Shown one piece after another: positions 31,191 through 44,030 of a DNA stretch of 64,000 nucleotides. Origin of the DNA: Ceratothoa steindachneri (taxonomy: Eukaryota; Arthropoda; Malacostraca; Isopoda; Cymothoidae); contig OZ018321.1 in NCBI GenBank assembly GCA_963969495.1, forward strand, positions 65,547,035-65,611,034, given 5' to 3'. The notes beneath the pieces are model-generated. The model had not been told where the DNA came from, searched no databases, and saw only the letters and a program-made list of their open reading frames with translations. Within the stretch, counting starts at the first letter, position 1; each line of letters opens with the position of its first letter. The position numbers and the translations under genes were made by a program.

Positions 31191-33420
31191 AGGAGAGCTG
31201 GCCCAGAAGTCGACCACATGGTCTTTGACGGCTCTGACATCTTATAATCTTATAAAAAAGGAATTTCCTAATTTCCACTCAGGCCTGAATGACATGCATC
31301 TCTTCCCGATGCCAAGTGTAGCGAAGTGGTTGGCGTATGACAACTGGAGGTCGTCCACAAATTGCGTAATGAATTCCATCTGTTGAGGCAAAAGAGAAGG
31401 GTGAAAAGACTCTGGAGAGAAGAATGCCAAGTCGAGAGACTTGTGGTCAGTGTAACTGGTCTCTTGGAAAAGATTTAATACTGCGTTAAAGGCCGCACTA
31501 AGCTTACTTTCAAAAGTGGAGGTTACCTGATGCAGGTAGATAGAGCGCAGTTTGTTCACATGTTCACCATTGATGCGGTTGGTTATGCAAACAAACTGAC
31601 AATTAATATTTATTAACAAGGACAGATTTTAATTCTTATTGGCTGCCTCAAGTTAGGGGTCTTGCAGGACGTGTGGATTGAAAGCTTTTTATAGGTTGAT
31701 GTGAAGACTGGCTGGTACGTTCTCTCTCGTATTGAGAGGTGTATTAAACCAGTTCGGTAGCTGGTAGAGCCCCGCTGATTTTAAACAGAGGGGTGATGGC
31801 GTGAAAGCCCATCGCATCCTGTGTACACTTGCATAGATCCAGCGTGACCAGAACATTGTTCCAAAAGGGTCGAACGCAATATTCATGGCGCTGGTAAGCT
31901 TCGGAAGCAGAGCCGTGATAACAACTAGACAAAAGTAGTAACCTCCAGGGTGGCGTCATGGGCAGAAGCATAGACGCCACCCGCCCGAAAGCTACACCGA
32001 GATTTCAAAGGAGTTTCCTAACCTTGAAGAAAATGAGCTTTGGGTATGACTGGCACCTCCTGGTGACATAGGCATCTTCGAGATCGAGTGCAGATGCAGT
32101 GAGAGCCTTTTGTGACTGATAAAGGTGCAGAACTCGCGCGTACATGTACATAATGCACTTTACTTTTTACGACGCAGGGTGAGTGGCATCTCCCGTGCAT
32201 TTAAAATTGGCTCTCAGTGGCGGACATGCGGAAGAGATGGTCGCCAGGTGGAGACACGTGTGGTGGACTGAGTCCACCTTGTGCAATAAGAGCCTCGCTG
32301 CGGATACATAAGACACACAGCGGTAGTTAGGTTTTGAACGAACAGAAAATCGAGATAAAACTAAGCTAGTAGCCCTATTAGCATCCCAAGTAGTGAACGA
32401 CATCAAACGAAGAATGTGAACAGCGCAGATACAAGAGAACCTCAGGCTGTGAATATGATCCTGCCTAGTGAGGCATCGGTCGAAAATATGATTAAGGAAA
32501 CGGTGCGAATCCCCAATTCCAGACGACCCCATTTAGGAAAAAGTCCAGTTCAGGTCGGAACCGTGGAGGGTGCCAGAAATGTACCACCTTAATATTATCA
32601 GGGGAAACAAGCCTGTTCGTTGTTTGAATCTAGGCCCTAGATTGTCACCTGCCGACACAAAATAGATCAAAATTCGGCCAAATAGAGAATAGCGAGAACA
32701 TCTTATGATAACACTAAGGTGTTAATGTGATGGTCAGGACAAAAATGTGACACATAGATTACTTACTTGGGAACCATCCTCTTCCTACTCCATTGGGCAG
32801 CAGCACACTCTCCCCACTCGTAAACAGAGTGGACGGTTTCAGAAAAACTAAGAAATAAAGATTGAGAGTTGTCCCTCCAAATGGTGTATATAGTCTTTAT
32901 AATACCGTTTCGCCATGTGGTATGATTGACTTCTCCAAAACATAAAAACTTTTTCCTTTCGAAGAACAGCAACCAGCGTAGAGGGGAACTTATGGAGTCC
33001 GGAATGGGCAGAAGACAGTGGCTTCCAATGCCTAGTAATCAGGTTAATCTTATAGTTAACAATTTTTCTATCAAATGCGCATGAAGAAAGCAGATGTTAA
33101 AAAGATTGTGCAAAAACCGGCCGGGGAAGTGACCTCTCCTCAGTTTGCAAAGTGCAAGCATAGTATCCACTCTCCCGGAGTCTAAGAAAATATCAACTGT
33201 CAAATCCTGTTTAACAGATCGCTTTTGATTCCCCCACGGACGCAAGGTTCGAGATTGCACTCCCATTCTCCAGGAGAACGGAATCATTTTGACTCGCTTT
33301 CACACATCTGCACAAGGGGGTCTTTCCCGTCAAGTGAAGACGTATGTCCGCAAAGAATCGGTAATTTCTTGAAAGGCGAGGCCCCTTGCCCGTTCCAAGC
33401 ATGATCAGTCTGGTATTTCA
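31191..33420. other. Unassigned region left of DR copy 2
   Basis: No recognised gene. A minus frame at 31242-31619 (125 codons, FVCITNRINGEHVNKLRSIY ... ITQFVDDLQLS) is the longest; others at 32167-32532 and 33039-33287. Their number on the minus strand hints at a decayed coding element, but no family is recognisable. Confidence 0.35.
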
Positions 33421-36400
33421 GGCAGAAGTGGTCGAGAATATTTGAATGGAAAAAATGATCACTACACTGGAGGTCATCGAGCACCTCCCACCCCAAATCA
33501 GGCTATGCATCCTAAGAGCATATAGATGGAAGATGAAGGAAAATGAAGCGGTTCTCTGGTACTGATGCTGATGCGTAAACTCATACATATTTAGGACACC
33601 TATCACTAGCTCGTCGATTGGTTCGACAAGCACCTCACCCTAGAGATTGATCGAGTAGCCTGGTCAGAGCATGTGCCTACCCCCCAAATCCTCGAGCAGT
33701 AGAAAAAGCCTCGGCAACCGTATCATTACGTGGTGGAAATTCCGTGCTTAGAAGTCGATTGATGGTGGAATGTATACAATAATAACACTATACCTCCTTT
33801 CCAGGTGGCACTGCCTGAAAAGAGGTATTTATTCTAAATAGGAGAGCGGAGACATCCTTCCGGGTGTAAAGAGCTCAGCCTCTTGCCTGGCCCCCACCCC
33901 TTTTTATGCGATCGCAAAACCCCTTTACCCCGTGAGGTTGGGCAAGTGCCACGAGCCTGCATGTTGTGCTGCAAAAGAATGCTAAGGTGGAAAAAGAGTC
34001 AGCGGCAATTCCTTTGGAATAATATGCCCTTTAGACTTAGACACCGGAACGAATAAAGCGTTTGCTCTCCTATAAATCTTTGTCTAGCGGGACAACTTTT
34101 GAGGAGAAGGGGGGGGGGGTCGGCCCTTCCTTTGTAGGAGCAATCCTGTCCAAACCAGACATTTCAGCGGTAGTGATACCAACGGGTACGCGCCCACTCA
34201 TGGAGAATGTCACAATAGGAGGTGAAGAAGATATTAGAGGAAAGGCCTGAGGCCTCTCCTTTTTCTCGTCACATAATTGATCTTGAACGCCTCGTAGTCA
34301 CCCAACTTTAAGGTGATTTTTTCTTTGGAGTAGTACACGAGTTCCCGCGGATAAATCACTCTTTCCCTCTACTTCATGGTAGAGTGGGGAGTCAGACTCA
34401 CAACGAGCCATTATTTGAGCAAGGGGCAATATTCCTGGCCGCCACGGAAGTGTCAGATATCCTGGTCACCTTCGTCTCTCTACCAATCAAGCTAGTAATG
34501 CTCTAATCTAGTGTATTATGTTCCCTTTGGCCAAGCAGGAAGTTTTTGAAGTCAGCGGGCTAAAAGACGCCGGATAGTCTCTCGATAAGGAGCCACGCCG
34601 TAATCGTAGCTCCACTCAACGCACTTGTTGGACCTTCCCGAACGATAGCTCCTCGGAGACGGCCATGCGGATCTTGGCCTGGTCGCTTGTAAAGCGGCAG
34701 CTGAGCCTTCCTTCCCCAGATCCTTTACTGAGGAAGATGAACCTCAAGGCCTCTTTGCCTTCTTCTTTTTCGCTTTTGGAAGAGGGGGTCGGGAGGGAAC
34801 CCGCTTCTATCCAGCGAGGGATGAGGCCCCTAGAACGAAGGGAAACGCTTTAGGAAAATCCTTCTCTTAGATCGAGAAGGGTTTGGCTGTCAAGAGTGCA
34901 CCAGACGGGAAAGGCGGTTCCTCTTATCCTTGTGAGTCTTCGGGGGCCCGAGCCGTCAAAAGGAAAGCTTGCACAGATGCGGACTCAGGTTCAGTGTTTG
35001 GCACCAAGGCAGGATTCTTCCCCATAGAAGATGATGCCGTCTTCGGCTGGGTCACAACTGGTACCATGTTTACCTCAGTAGAGGTCTCCATATGCTTATA
35101 TCACCTTCTCCCCAACTATCTATACTCCCTACCAATCAATGGCTGTTCTTTTTTGTCTTAGGCAGGCATTCCGACACCCACGCAAACTTAAGAAACAGGA
35201 ATGTCTGACTGTAGGCGGAATGTTCCCACGGGCCCGGCTTTCCTTCGCCCTGTTAGGAGGTTGTCTCTATCGAGTATCCCTCACCAGCAGCTGTATGGGA
35301 CGTCCGCCTGTTTTTAGGCTTTCTCTTGTGAAAGGCAAAAAGGGGACCTATGAAAGTGCAAAGATGGAGTAGTCCATAAGTGACTAAAATAAGCAGGTTA
35401 GGGGTTAACTACCGCACGGATAGGGCTAGAAGAGGAGTAAACTTCCCGATAGATGAGGTTTGGAGGGGTTCCTGAGAATGCATATCATTCACTGAGGTGG
35501 AGCTGCCAGGAGCGGCTCCAAATTTGGCAAAGATGAAGCCACTTTGCCGCAATAAGTGCTGAGGGAGGAGCTCCTCCACCTGTTGAAGGTCTGTTCCCGA
35601 ATTGTTTCCTCAACCTCGACACCAAGGGAGGGCGAAACCAGTCTTGGAAGTGGATTTCTATTCACCCGCCCACTATTCTTTTCAGTTTTAGCCATGATAG
35701 AATGAGAAAAGAAGTGTATTGGAGGGAGATAAAATAAACCCCCAGTGAATTGAGCGGACAAGAAAAAAGTCTCCATGGCATCATGAACTTCCGGAATGTG
35801 ATCATTTAGTTATCCTCGGTTCATGTGTACGTGCTAAGATGTGCTTTGACAACCCTTCCCGCTATTCAGGTGAAATTGTCTTCGAGCTTTGAGTATAAAG
35901 GATGGTGCCAACGTAGCCACCTTATGTTTACTGCAAGAAGGTGCAGAGAGTTGACGGCCCAACACACCCCGTGCCTAACACTTGATGAGCTTTAGGCCCT
36001 CACAACACGTACGGACCTCTCTGTATAAATTTTCACTTGACTAAGGTCTGGAAAGAGGATGAAAGTGCGCCGAGCAGCCAGAAACCTTGTTAAAAGAGCA
36101 ATTTTGGAAGGGGTTAGGCAAGTATATAATACAGACAAGTAGTAAAGGGTGGGTCCACTGACGAGTAGAATGGGCAATCACCTAATAGTACCATACTCGG
36201 GAGGCTGGAATATCCCAGGATTGCACTAATCCAACCAGGCACCGTGTTAAGTGAACAAAACACTACACCCTGCCGGACTGCACACCCTCCCGTGTTGAGG
36301 TGATAATCAGAAAAAAAAGAAGGCCGAGAGTTATCCAGGATGAATACACCAACAACTTCTCTAAGTCCAATTTAAGAGTTCACTTCAACTCAGTCACAGG

Positions 36401-36480
36401 GCTTCCTTAATTTGCACTTAGGCTGGGAGTATGTACAGCTACTCCAGGCACCAAGTGTAATAGACTACGCAGGGTGCCCC
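33421..36480. repeat. Dispersed repeat DR, copy 2
   Basis: Collinear with 25746-28860 (shared blocks listed there) and, over its last 700 bp, with 45235-45980. The right end continues past the point where copy 1 is interrupted: CACCAACAACTTCTCTAAGT, CACCAAGTGTAATAGACTAC, GCAGGGTGCCCC. The last part resembles 50764-50870, the continuation of copy 3 (CCAAATGTAACAGGCTATAC, AGGGTGCTTCCCCC). Confidence 0.75.
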
Positions 36481-36799
36481 ACAAAGGGGGCAAAGATTTG
36501 GACAAAAACTGGTCATTCAATATGGGAGAAGATGTGACAAAGGATAATGGGATGCAAAGGTGGAAAAAGAATATCTTCCTAAGAAGAACATGAAGAAAGC
36601 AAGGCAGAAGAGGGAGAGAGGATTGAGCTTTGACAAGTGGTAGGGTGGGAACAAATAAATGTTGACTGATCAAGAAAGAGGAGAGTGGAGATATATAAAG
36701 AAGGCTCTGTATGGAGACATAAAGGAGGAGAGAGTCGTTCTGGAGACACCGGAGGATGAGAGTATAGAGTAAATAAAAATTAATAGACAAATGAATGAA
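36481..36799. other. Unassigned, AG-rich
   Basis: Purine-rich plus strand; long minus-strand frame at 36407-36790 is hydrophobic by composition only. Confidence 0.35.
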
Positions 36800-37490
36800 A
36801 ACTGGGGGAAAAACTCTACAGACAACTTCCTAACGAGAAGAAATAGAGGGAAATGCGGAGATAAATAATTTAATACAGGAAGCAGAAGGCAGACGGTTGA
36901 GAATCAGTAAAGAAGATATCGAATATGGGTTGAGAAGAATGAAAAACCAGAAGGCAATGTACGAAGAAGGAATAATTGGGAAATTTTTGAAGTACGGTGG
37001 GTGGTTAAGGATAAAAGAATTATAGGCATTCTTATTTAATGACATGCTGATGAATCAAGGGGTACCCAAGACATAGCAGCAAAGTAGGAACAACCTGACC
37101 TAGAAAATGGGAGGAGAATACAAGATGCAGACAAGTAATTACAGGCCAGTAGCTACAATGGGTATGTCCATGAACAAAATGGATTTAGAACGAGATGAGA
37201 ACTACGGACACCCTGTATTTCGAAAAAAATTGTAAAATAAAAAGGTAGGAAACAAGGTGGAGTGTTATTTGTCGGCTTTCTAGATAAAGAGAAAGCCTTT
37301 ACTAGAGATAAATTGTTGGTAAACAGAGATTTGGAGATGAACACAGACATATTGAATGTTATACAGAGGCTATATGATAATAAAAAACTCAAACTGAATC
37401 TAAAAGAAATCGAAACAGGATGAATGAGGACTGATATAGGGGTCAGAAAAGGATATACCATGTCTCTTCAGTTGTTATATTAATGAGTTG
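36800..37490 (+). pseudogene. RTE-like LINE reverse transcriptase fragment
   Basis: Plus-strand blocks: LRISKEDIEYGLRRMKNQKA, EGIIGKFLKYGGW, LFNDMLMNQGVP, SNYRPVATMG, then FVGFLDKEKAFTRDKLL (motif A with DKEKAF), LNVIQRLYDNKKLKLNLKEI and GVRKGYTMSLQLLY (motif B). This order is that of LINE RTs whose motif B reads GVRQGCxLSP, as in RTE and related clades. Many stops; nothing after motif B. Clade assignment is tentative. Confidence 0.65.
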
Positions 37491-38014
37491 ATAACAAGAA
37501 TGAATTGGGGGGAGGGGCATGAAGTCATAGTTAGTGAACGTCGGCTTAAGGCGATACTACATTTATTTTTACTACGTTATATTTTCATATAGGGAATTAA
37601 AGCTCATTAAAAACCCTTTTATTCCTGCCAAAATCATAATAATCTACGGCACCGTTTTTGATATACACCGGAGCCTTTCAGACCCTCCCCCCTTGGAACT
37701 TGATATTATATAAATGGCTATAGAATTACTAAAAATTAAGCAAGCAAACTCAATTCATGAGCAAAATATGCAACTATGATTTAGTTATCATTTGAAATCA
37801 GTTTTCTTTAGTTCCATCCTATATGTTTTAATAGTGGACTGAAACATATATTTTTCGGACATGGTCAACTATAGGCTTTGTTCTCATTTGGAAAGGGGGA
37901 ATTAGGTAAATAGTAGGCGTGTTCTGAATGCCCTGCAATTTAGTTCAATATATTTTCGAATGATGCTAAAAATATACGCCGGTTCACCGGTGCCGTGTTT
38001 TTAGCAAATATTTA
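37491..38014. other. AT-rich, nothing recognised
   Basis: No gene or repeat seen. Confidence 0.35.
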
Positions 38015-38365
38015 AAATCGCATGGTGTAGTTTGGTGTTATGTTCAGGAATTCACTCTAAAAGTCTACTGAGAATTTCCACGAATTTATACAATTTTACA
38101 TTATTATAATTTTTTCTATGTTCTAGTCCTGTTGCTAAAACAAAATATATACAAAAAAGAAGTGCATAAAATTTGCAATAACATGATACAAAAAATCAAT
38201 GGTGTAGTTTTTTTCAGAAATAAACTTTAAATATCTAAGAAAAATTTTCCACGAATGTATACAATTTTGCATTATCTTAATTTTCACTATGTTCTAGTCA
38301 GGTTGCTAAAAAAATAATTATACCATAAAAAGTGCATAAATTTTGCAATATAATAATCAATTTTG
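38015..38365. repeat. Tandem duplication, two units of about 171 bp
   Basis: ATGGTGTAGTTT, TTTCCACGAAT, ATACAATTTT, CTATGTTCTAGTC, GTTGCTAAAA and AAGTGCATAAA each occur once per unit, 171-176 bp apart. Confidence 0.85.
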
Positions 38366-38711
38366 TGTGACGATATAGAGATTAATGCAGAGTATAGTTT
38401 AATAGAGGAAAGTGCCAAATACTGGTATTAAGAGATGCTAGAAACGAAGGATGAATTCTGGAGAATGACATCTTAGTGGTGAAAGAGTCTGCAAACAAAA
38501 GCTGTATTTGAAAAGCAGTAGAGACTTGAAACTTGGGCATGCTATGTATATGAGAATGAGACAATGCCCAAAGAGTGAGACTAAGAGAAGAGCAGGCAAC
38601 AGTGTTAGGAGAAGAACATTAGGATGAGGACTAGTGTCTAGGTAACGAATTCTCTCTCTTGTAGTTTTGTAGGCTGAGTTAAGTGATCAACCGCTTCCTA
38701 ATGGGATGAAG

Positions 38712-38713
<2 letters not shown>
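38366..38713. other. Unassigned
   Basis: No gene recognised. Confidence 0.3.

Positions 38714-38775
<62 letters not shown>
38714..38775. repeat. (TA)n microsatellite
   Basis: About 31 TA units at the 5' truncation point of PLE-5. Confidence 0.97.
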
Positions 38776-38778
<3 letters not shown>

Positions 38779-39523
38779 TATAGAATGTTCTGTTTGCATT
38801 TACCTTACTTCGGGCAAACTGGTAAATCTTTATCTGCTAGAATTTACCAACATAAGTATAATATTAGAAGAGGTGAAATAAACAGCGCTTTATTTTTACA
38901 TTTATCCGAAAATAACCATCCTATTGACTGGAACACTGCGAAATTCCTCTTTCATTCCGGTGATTTCACAAAAAAAAATATTGTCGAGTGTTCATTAATT
39001 GGCATCTTGCCTAATATAAATATTTACCCTGGCCTATTTAAACTCGACCCTGTTTTAAAAAAAAACTTGTACTAAATGGAAAACTTCATAATCCAGCCTG
39101 TTGTCACTCTTTATTAGTGTAATATTATTCGCATTGCCTTCCCCACCACGTGTCTCTGCTATGATCGTGGATTAACTCTTGGCCCTAAATGTTTACGTTC
39201 TAATGATATAATCCTTTAAAATGTTTTTTGTTTTTTACCCACCATTTCCATTCATATACACGGGGTTCTTGTGTGTATATCGTTTGAGGGATGCATATGC
39301 CTTTTATTAGTTGCCTATTGTTCTTTTTATTCCTATTGTTCTGTCTTGTTTTTGTGTTTTTCCATTGGTTTGTACTATGTGATGGGCGTTCCCTTCGTAT
39401 CTTTGTGCACTATATAATGTTATCTTCATTTTCATGCTATTCCTTGAAAATAAACTTGCAAGTATAGTTCGAAAGTGCTTGGATTCATCTTTCCATTTTC
39501 CTGTGGGTTAATTTTTATATATA

Positions 39524-39526
<3 letters not shown>
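38776..39526 (+). pseudogene. PLE-5: GIY-YIG endonuclease remnant and 3' tail
   Basis: The first codons after the (TA)n array can be read VYSIECSVC, the start of a GIY-YIG domain, then a frameshift leads to YFGQTGKSLSARIYQHKYNI, NSALFLHLSENNH, KNIVECSLI (conserved Glu) and GLFKLDPVLKKNLY, stop at 39073-39075. The RT is absent. A 450-bp untranslated tail follows, with TGTACTATGTGATGGGCGTT and CCTTGAAAATAAACTTGCAA, ending in (TA)n. The tail is also found at 20283-20520 and 22930-23080, so at least three copies of this PLE family are in the window. Confidence 0.88.

Positions 39527-39610
<84 letters not shown>
39527..39610. repeat. (TA)n microsatellite
   Basis: About 42 TA units immediately after the PLE-5 tail. 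Confidence 0.97.
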
Positions 39611-39612
<2 letters not shown>

Positions 39613-40080
39613 ATTCCTTATTCATCGGTGAATAGCTGGAGTAAGGTTAGAAATGGCGAACAGTAATGACAACTTTTCTTCATGAAAAATAATAACTTTT
39701 CGGACTCTCTCTGACTATCTGGTATATTTATTCGAGAGAAAAAATAAATATACAAAATAGCGTGACAATAAAAATAATTAATAGTGGGGAAAAAAGTTGA
39801 GCGGAGAAGAGAAAGTTACACAAGTACCAGTAAGAAAAGAAATTGGTTCTCCAGGTACTACGGGTGGTTATATTTTTGTTTATTTATTTAGTTATTTTAA
39901 TTCTTTATATTAAATGAGTTTAGTTCTCCAGGACATACTGACGGACAAATATTTTACATTTTCAAATCAGGAAGTTTTTTCAGGACAGAGAATTTTATCT
40001 CAGAAATGATATTCAATTTTAATATATTGTTATCTTTTGTACAAATTTCAAGAAAACCTTCTTCTTACTACCAAAACTAT
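39611..40080. other. AT-rich, nothing recognised
   Basis: No gene seen. Confidence 0.35.
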
Positions 40081-40730
40081 GTTAACTTTTATCACGGTTT
40101 ATTAATTGTTTCTATTATTAATATTCTAAATCACTAAACGTTGTTATTGGCCACTAAATATTGTGTTCATTATTAAACACTAAACTATTATTCTTAATTG
40201 TTAATTATTCAATATTGATAACTGTTTATTTACTGCTTTTATTATTTCACGAAGTCCTTATGCTTATTACTAAGTATTATTATTCACTGTTTATTATTAG
40301 TTACTAAGTATTAAATTCATTATTAACCACTGAAGTATTAACTGCTAAATATTAGGTATTGAGCACTGTTTATTTAATGAGATTATTATTAATTTGCTTA
40401 ATGGCTCAACTTTGTTATTCTTACTAGCCATTAAATATTATGTTCTTTATACACCACTGTTGTTATTCACGTAACCTTTGACTATTGAATGTTTTTATCA
40501 TTAATCCCTTTAATCTCCGAATTTTAGTATTATTATACACTTTCTTCCTTTTTCTTTTTAACCACTGTTTATTAAATTAATTCACTTAATCTATGGATTT
40601 ACTACTATTGACACTAAATATTATATTAATTTTTAATCACTGCTTATTATTTTTAATTGATTATTATCCACTGTTTATTAAACGTTTTTATTTTTCCTTC
40701 CTTTAATCACTGAACTTTATAATTGTTAAT
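40081..40730. repeat. Degenerate AT-rich repeat (CACTGTTTATTATT / CACTAAATATTAT type)
   Basis: Roughly 40-60 bp irregular units containing ACTGTTTATTA, ACTAAATATTA or TTATTCACT. It directly follows the end of LINE-C ORF1 on the minus strand, where ORF2 would be expected. Confidence 0.6.
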
Positions 40731-40732
40731 TA

Positions 40733-42297
40733 TCATTCACTTTTAGACATTTTTCCACTAAACGATATCGGACGTTTTTGACCACTTTTGATTTTTTTAT
40801 ATGTTAACATGTTCACGGTGTGTACACACGACTCTATGATGTAGATGTTTCTGTCTTCCAACAGTCGTCCTATTTCTTTCAGTGACCCAGGACCTTCGTA
40901 GGTCCATTTGTATTCCCCGCGAATAATTCCATCGATCAGGGCCTCCAGGTCACCTTTCGGGAGCTTGAGTCCCACGTCAGTGGCGTTAAAGAAGAATCCT
41001 CGTGATAAGATGTTTCTTTCTTCCGTGAGGGGTACTCCGGAATGGTCCAGAATGTCATCGTTCTCGTCTTCTTCCTCGTGAAGTGTATATTCCTGTTCTT
41101 CTGTCTCTTCTTCCTTTCAGGGTTTTATCTTCTTCTTTTTCTTTTACTGTTTCTTTTTTGGGCTTTTTTGAGGGCTTTCGCCTCTTTTTTCTCCTCCTTC
41201 TGTAGTTATTTCTTCTTCTGTGGTTTTCAGTTGTTGTTGAATGTTGGCAGGTTCTTTTACTTTTTCTTGGGTTGTTTCGTTTTGCTGTGGGTCGTCCACA
41301 AATTGTATTTTTAGCATTGCTTGTGAAGGGGGATTAGGAAGAAACCAAATTTTTTCCTGATACCGTTCTTTTGTAATAGCTCGTTTAATTCTTCGGAAAA
41401 ACTGCCAGGGTTGGCTAGGTTTGCCAAGTGTGCGTAGATGACCATGGTCATTATTTCTTTGCATTCACTTGGCATCACCAGCTTTGGTGCCGTTATTTTT
41501 GTCGCTGTTTTTGTTGCCGCTGCTGCTTCTGCAAAGTTCTTTACTTTTGCCTTCTTTTCCTTTTTGGACTTTTCACGTATGGCTCTGATTGACTCTTTGC
41601 GGACGGGACACCTCATGGCCAAGGCCCTGTGGTCCCCTCCGCAGTTTGTACAACGTGTTTTTTCAGAGGTTCACTCCTTCCATCCGTGTCCTTGTTTAGA
41701 ACAGATGGAGCATGTAACCTCGGTAGCTCGACACTCAATTGTTGGGTGTTTTTCCACTGCCATGCATTTGAAGCAGGTTTCCAGCTGAACGAATTCCTCC
41801 GCTTCTATTTTTTCAAGGGCAACGCGGAGGTAGAACCCCAGGAGTCACTCCTTCATAGCCCTTTGTGCCATTTCCGTGGTTTAGAAAATAATTTTGACTA
41901 TATTTTTGCCAGACTTATCCACCTTCGCAATTCTTACCCATTTTTGGTGCTTAGAAAGCTCAGCCTTGATTTTTTCACAGCTGTTGTCCGTGAAGAAGGG
42001 GTCGAGCTTTCTGAAGATGACTGATTGACGCACCATGATTTCGTGGGGGATAGTAGCTTCAAGTCCAATCTTCCGAAGGGGCTCTTTAGCTTCGTCTGAC
42101 ACGATTTTTTCGACGTCCTCGGGAGTCCAGCATAATGCTGCCCATCCGTTAGGCATCTCAATTAGTCTTAGAAGTGCTACGTTGAGTGGGTCAAAGATAG
42201 TCTTCGCGACCGTTTGCCGGCTTGGCTTTGTTGCTCCACTGATGGTACGGAGGTGGATCCTTTTGACGTCCATGGCAGGTGGCCCCATAACCCCCAT
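40733..42297 (-). pseudogene. LINE-C ORF1 (gag-like, three CCHC knuckles); no ORF2 present
   Basis: Minus strand. The N-terminal part starting MGVMGPPAMDVKRIHLRTIS with GWAALCWTPEDVEKIVSD leads to MAQRAMKE, then knuckle 1 CFKCMAVEKHPTIEC, knuckle 2 CSICSKQGHGWKE followed by TGA at 41671-41673 exactly where the last Cys belongs, and knuckle 3 CTNCGGDHRALAMRC. Then PVRKESIRAIREKSKKEKK, a segment MVIYAHLANLANPGSFSEEL shared with the ORF1 at 62.9-63.9 kb (LHAVMNLARPGTF-like), a Glu/Lys/Thr linker, and a C-terminal end GDLEALIDGIIRGEYKWTYE stopping at 40733. A few frameshifts. This is the same LINE family as at 60-64 kb. Confidence 0.88.
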
Positions 42298-42896
42298 GTC
42301 GTAACGTGGCTCCTCTTTATTCCTGGTATTAGTGTACTATTTTTCCGTATAGTTTTCTCCTTTTCTTCCGGAAGAGAAAGTCTGGCAAGGGCATTTTCAC
42401 TTTTTCACTTAACTTTTCCTAACTATCTTTTACACAAAAGTACACCTATATAAATAGTTACTCGTATTTCATCTACTCATAACACTACAAAAATTCAACC
42501 AATCAGGATTGATATACATTTAATAGTCATTCTTACGTTCATTTTTGGAATAACAGCCTTAGCGCTGACAAATTTACCAATCAGCATTTAGACATAAGCC
42601 GTGTAATAATTGTCCAATCAGCGCCATGAAAGATTTAAAAGGTTACTAACGCTAAAACCGTTTGCACATGAACACGACTAAAATTAATTTTCCGAATTTT
42701 TAGACTTGGAAGAAATCTACAATAAATTAAGCTCACCGAAAAGTTCACAACAGGCAAAGGAGGAAAAGGCGAAGGTGTGTCACCCCAAGAAAACGCCATC
42801 GATTATTACCTTTTCCCCACGGGGTCCTCAAGAACAAAAATCTATTTTGTACGGAGCCACGTATAGTTCACTCATGATATAGTACTGCATACTAGG
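42298..42896. other. Unassigned, possible LINE-C 5' UTR
   Basis: Lies upstream of LINE-C ORF1. No gene or repeat recognised. Confidence 0.35.
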
Positions 42897-43105
42897 GAGT
42901 TTAACTTCATATTTACGAAAGAGAAATACTACAAAGCGGGAAGTTTATCTTCCTATTTACGAAAGAGAAATACTAAATAGTGGGAAGTTTATCTTCTTAT
43001 TTACGAAAGAGAAATACTAAAAGCGGGAAGTTTATCTTCCTATTTATGAAAGAGAAATACTAAAAAGCGGGAAGGTTGTCTTCGCATTTATAAGGTTTAA
43101 TGTGT
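42897..43105. repeat. Tandem repeat, about 4.5 units of 42-46 bp
   Basis: Unit: GGGAAGTTTATCTTCCTATT TACGAAAGAGAAATACTAAA plus a few variable bases. Contiguous units with no unique spacers. Confidence 0.92.
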
Positions 43106-43895
43106 GAACCGTTTAAAATTGAAAAAAAAAAGGTTGGTGTGCTTAGTGTAGTTCTAGAGTTTAAATATGGAGCAAATATAATATATGACAAGAAAATAGG
43201 AACAGTCGGAACCACAAAGTGATTTTTGTTGTTTGGAAGAAGAGATGATAATCAATATTTATTTTAACAGAAATAACGCAATATACCATTACAAAGGGTG
43301 GCATAGAGACCTGAACCTGAAGAACTTCACTCGTGGGACAGAGGCATAAATTTTGAGGGTAGAGAGAACATTTCATGGTAGCACCCAGATTATACAGTTG
43401 ATGGTGAGGGTAAAATGTATGACACTGAGGACAGTACTCTGCGGAATGCACTTTTCATTTTCTCTTTGGCGGGAAAAATTTCTCCTGCCCGTAAGCAGAA
43501 TCGACGATCTGGCAAAAACTCAGATATGAAAGTTGGGAGGCGTCCCATACGGAATCATAGGCGTTCACTGTCTATGAAGAAAGGCCTCATAGGTAGGATT
43601 TCTCAGCCTAGGCAGGGCATCCGATTGATGTGGAAAAGTTGCACTCTCAAATAAAAAGTTCAATATAACATTAATTAATTTCTTCATCAACTTGCACATG
43701 CAGGAGTTTAGAGAAATTTCACGAAAAACAGCCGACATAGAGTTATCTTCCCTCTGTTTACGAAAAGCACACACACTATCCATTCTTCAAGAGTATGGCA
43801 TTGTAAAGGCGAGGCCTAAGTTCTATCAGGCCCCCAAAACAAGAAATAAAGAGGCTAACAGGAAGGAGCTTAAATATTTGCGAGGGTATAATAAT
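43106..43895. other. Unassigned
   Basis: A 96-codon minus frame at 43161-43451 with several Cys has no recognisable motif. Nothing else seen. Confidence 0.35.
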
Positions 43896-44030
43896 ACAAT
43901 CAATGATTTAAATGTATTAAATAAGTACAGTGCACAAAAGGGTAATATTAAATACAACGCGTTAAATAAATACAGTGCGCAAACACATAAAATCAAATTC
44001 TAACCTATCAAATGAATATAGTGCACAAAC
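43896..44030. repeat. Direct repeat R2, copy 1
   Basis: About 133 bp almost identical to 44615-44748: CAATCAATGATTTAAATGTA, AATACAACGCGTTAAATAAA, CTAACCTATCAAATGAATAT. One or two differences only. Confidence 0.95.

Noticed and set aside
31242..31619. FVDDLQLS as an RT catalytic motif
   Set aside because: The surrounding sequence has none of the other RT motifs in order; the match is probably chance.
41042..42304. Hydrophobic plus-strand frames that look like membrane proteins
   Set aside because: Antisense of the Lys/Glu-rich ORF1 of LINE-C; Phe/Leu runs come from AAG/GAA complements.
42897..43105. CRISPR array
   Set aside because: Units are contiguous, 42-46 bp, with no unique spacers, and the window is eukaryotic.
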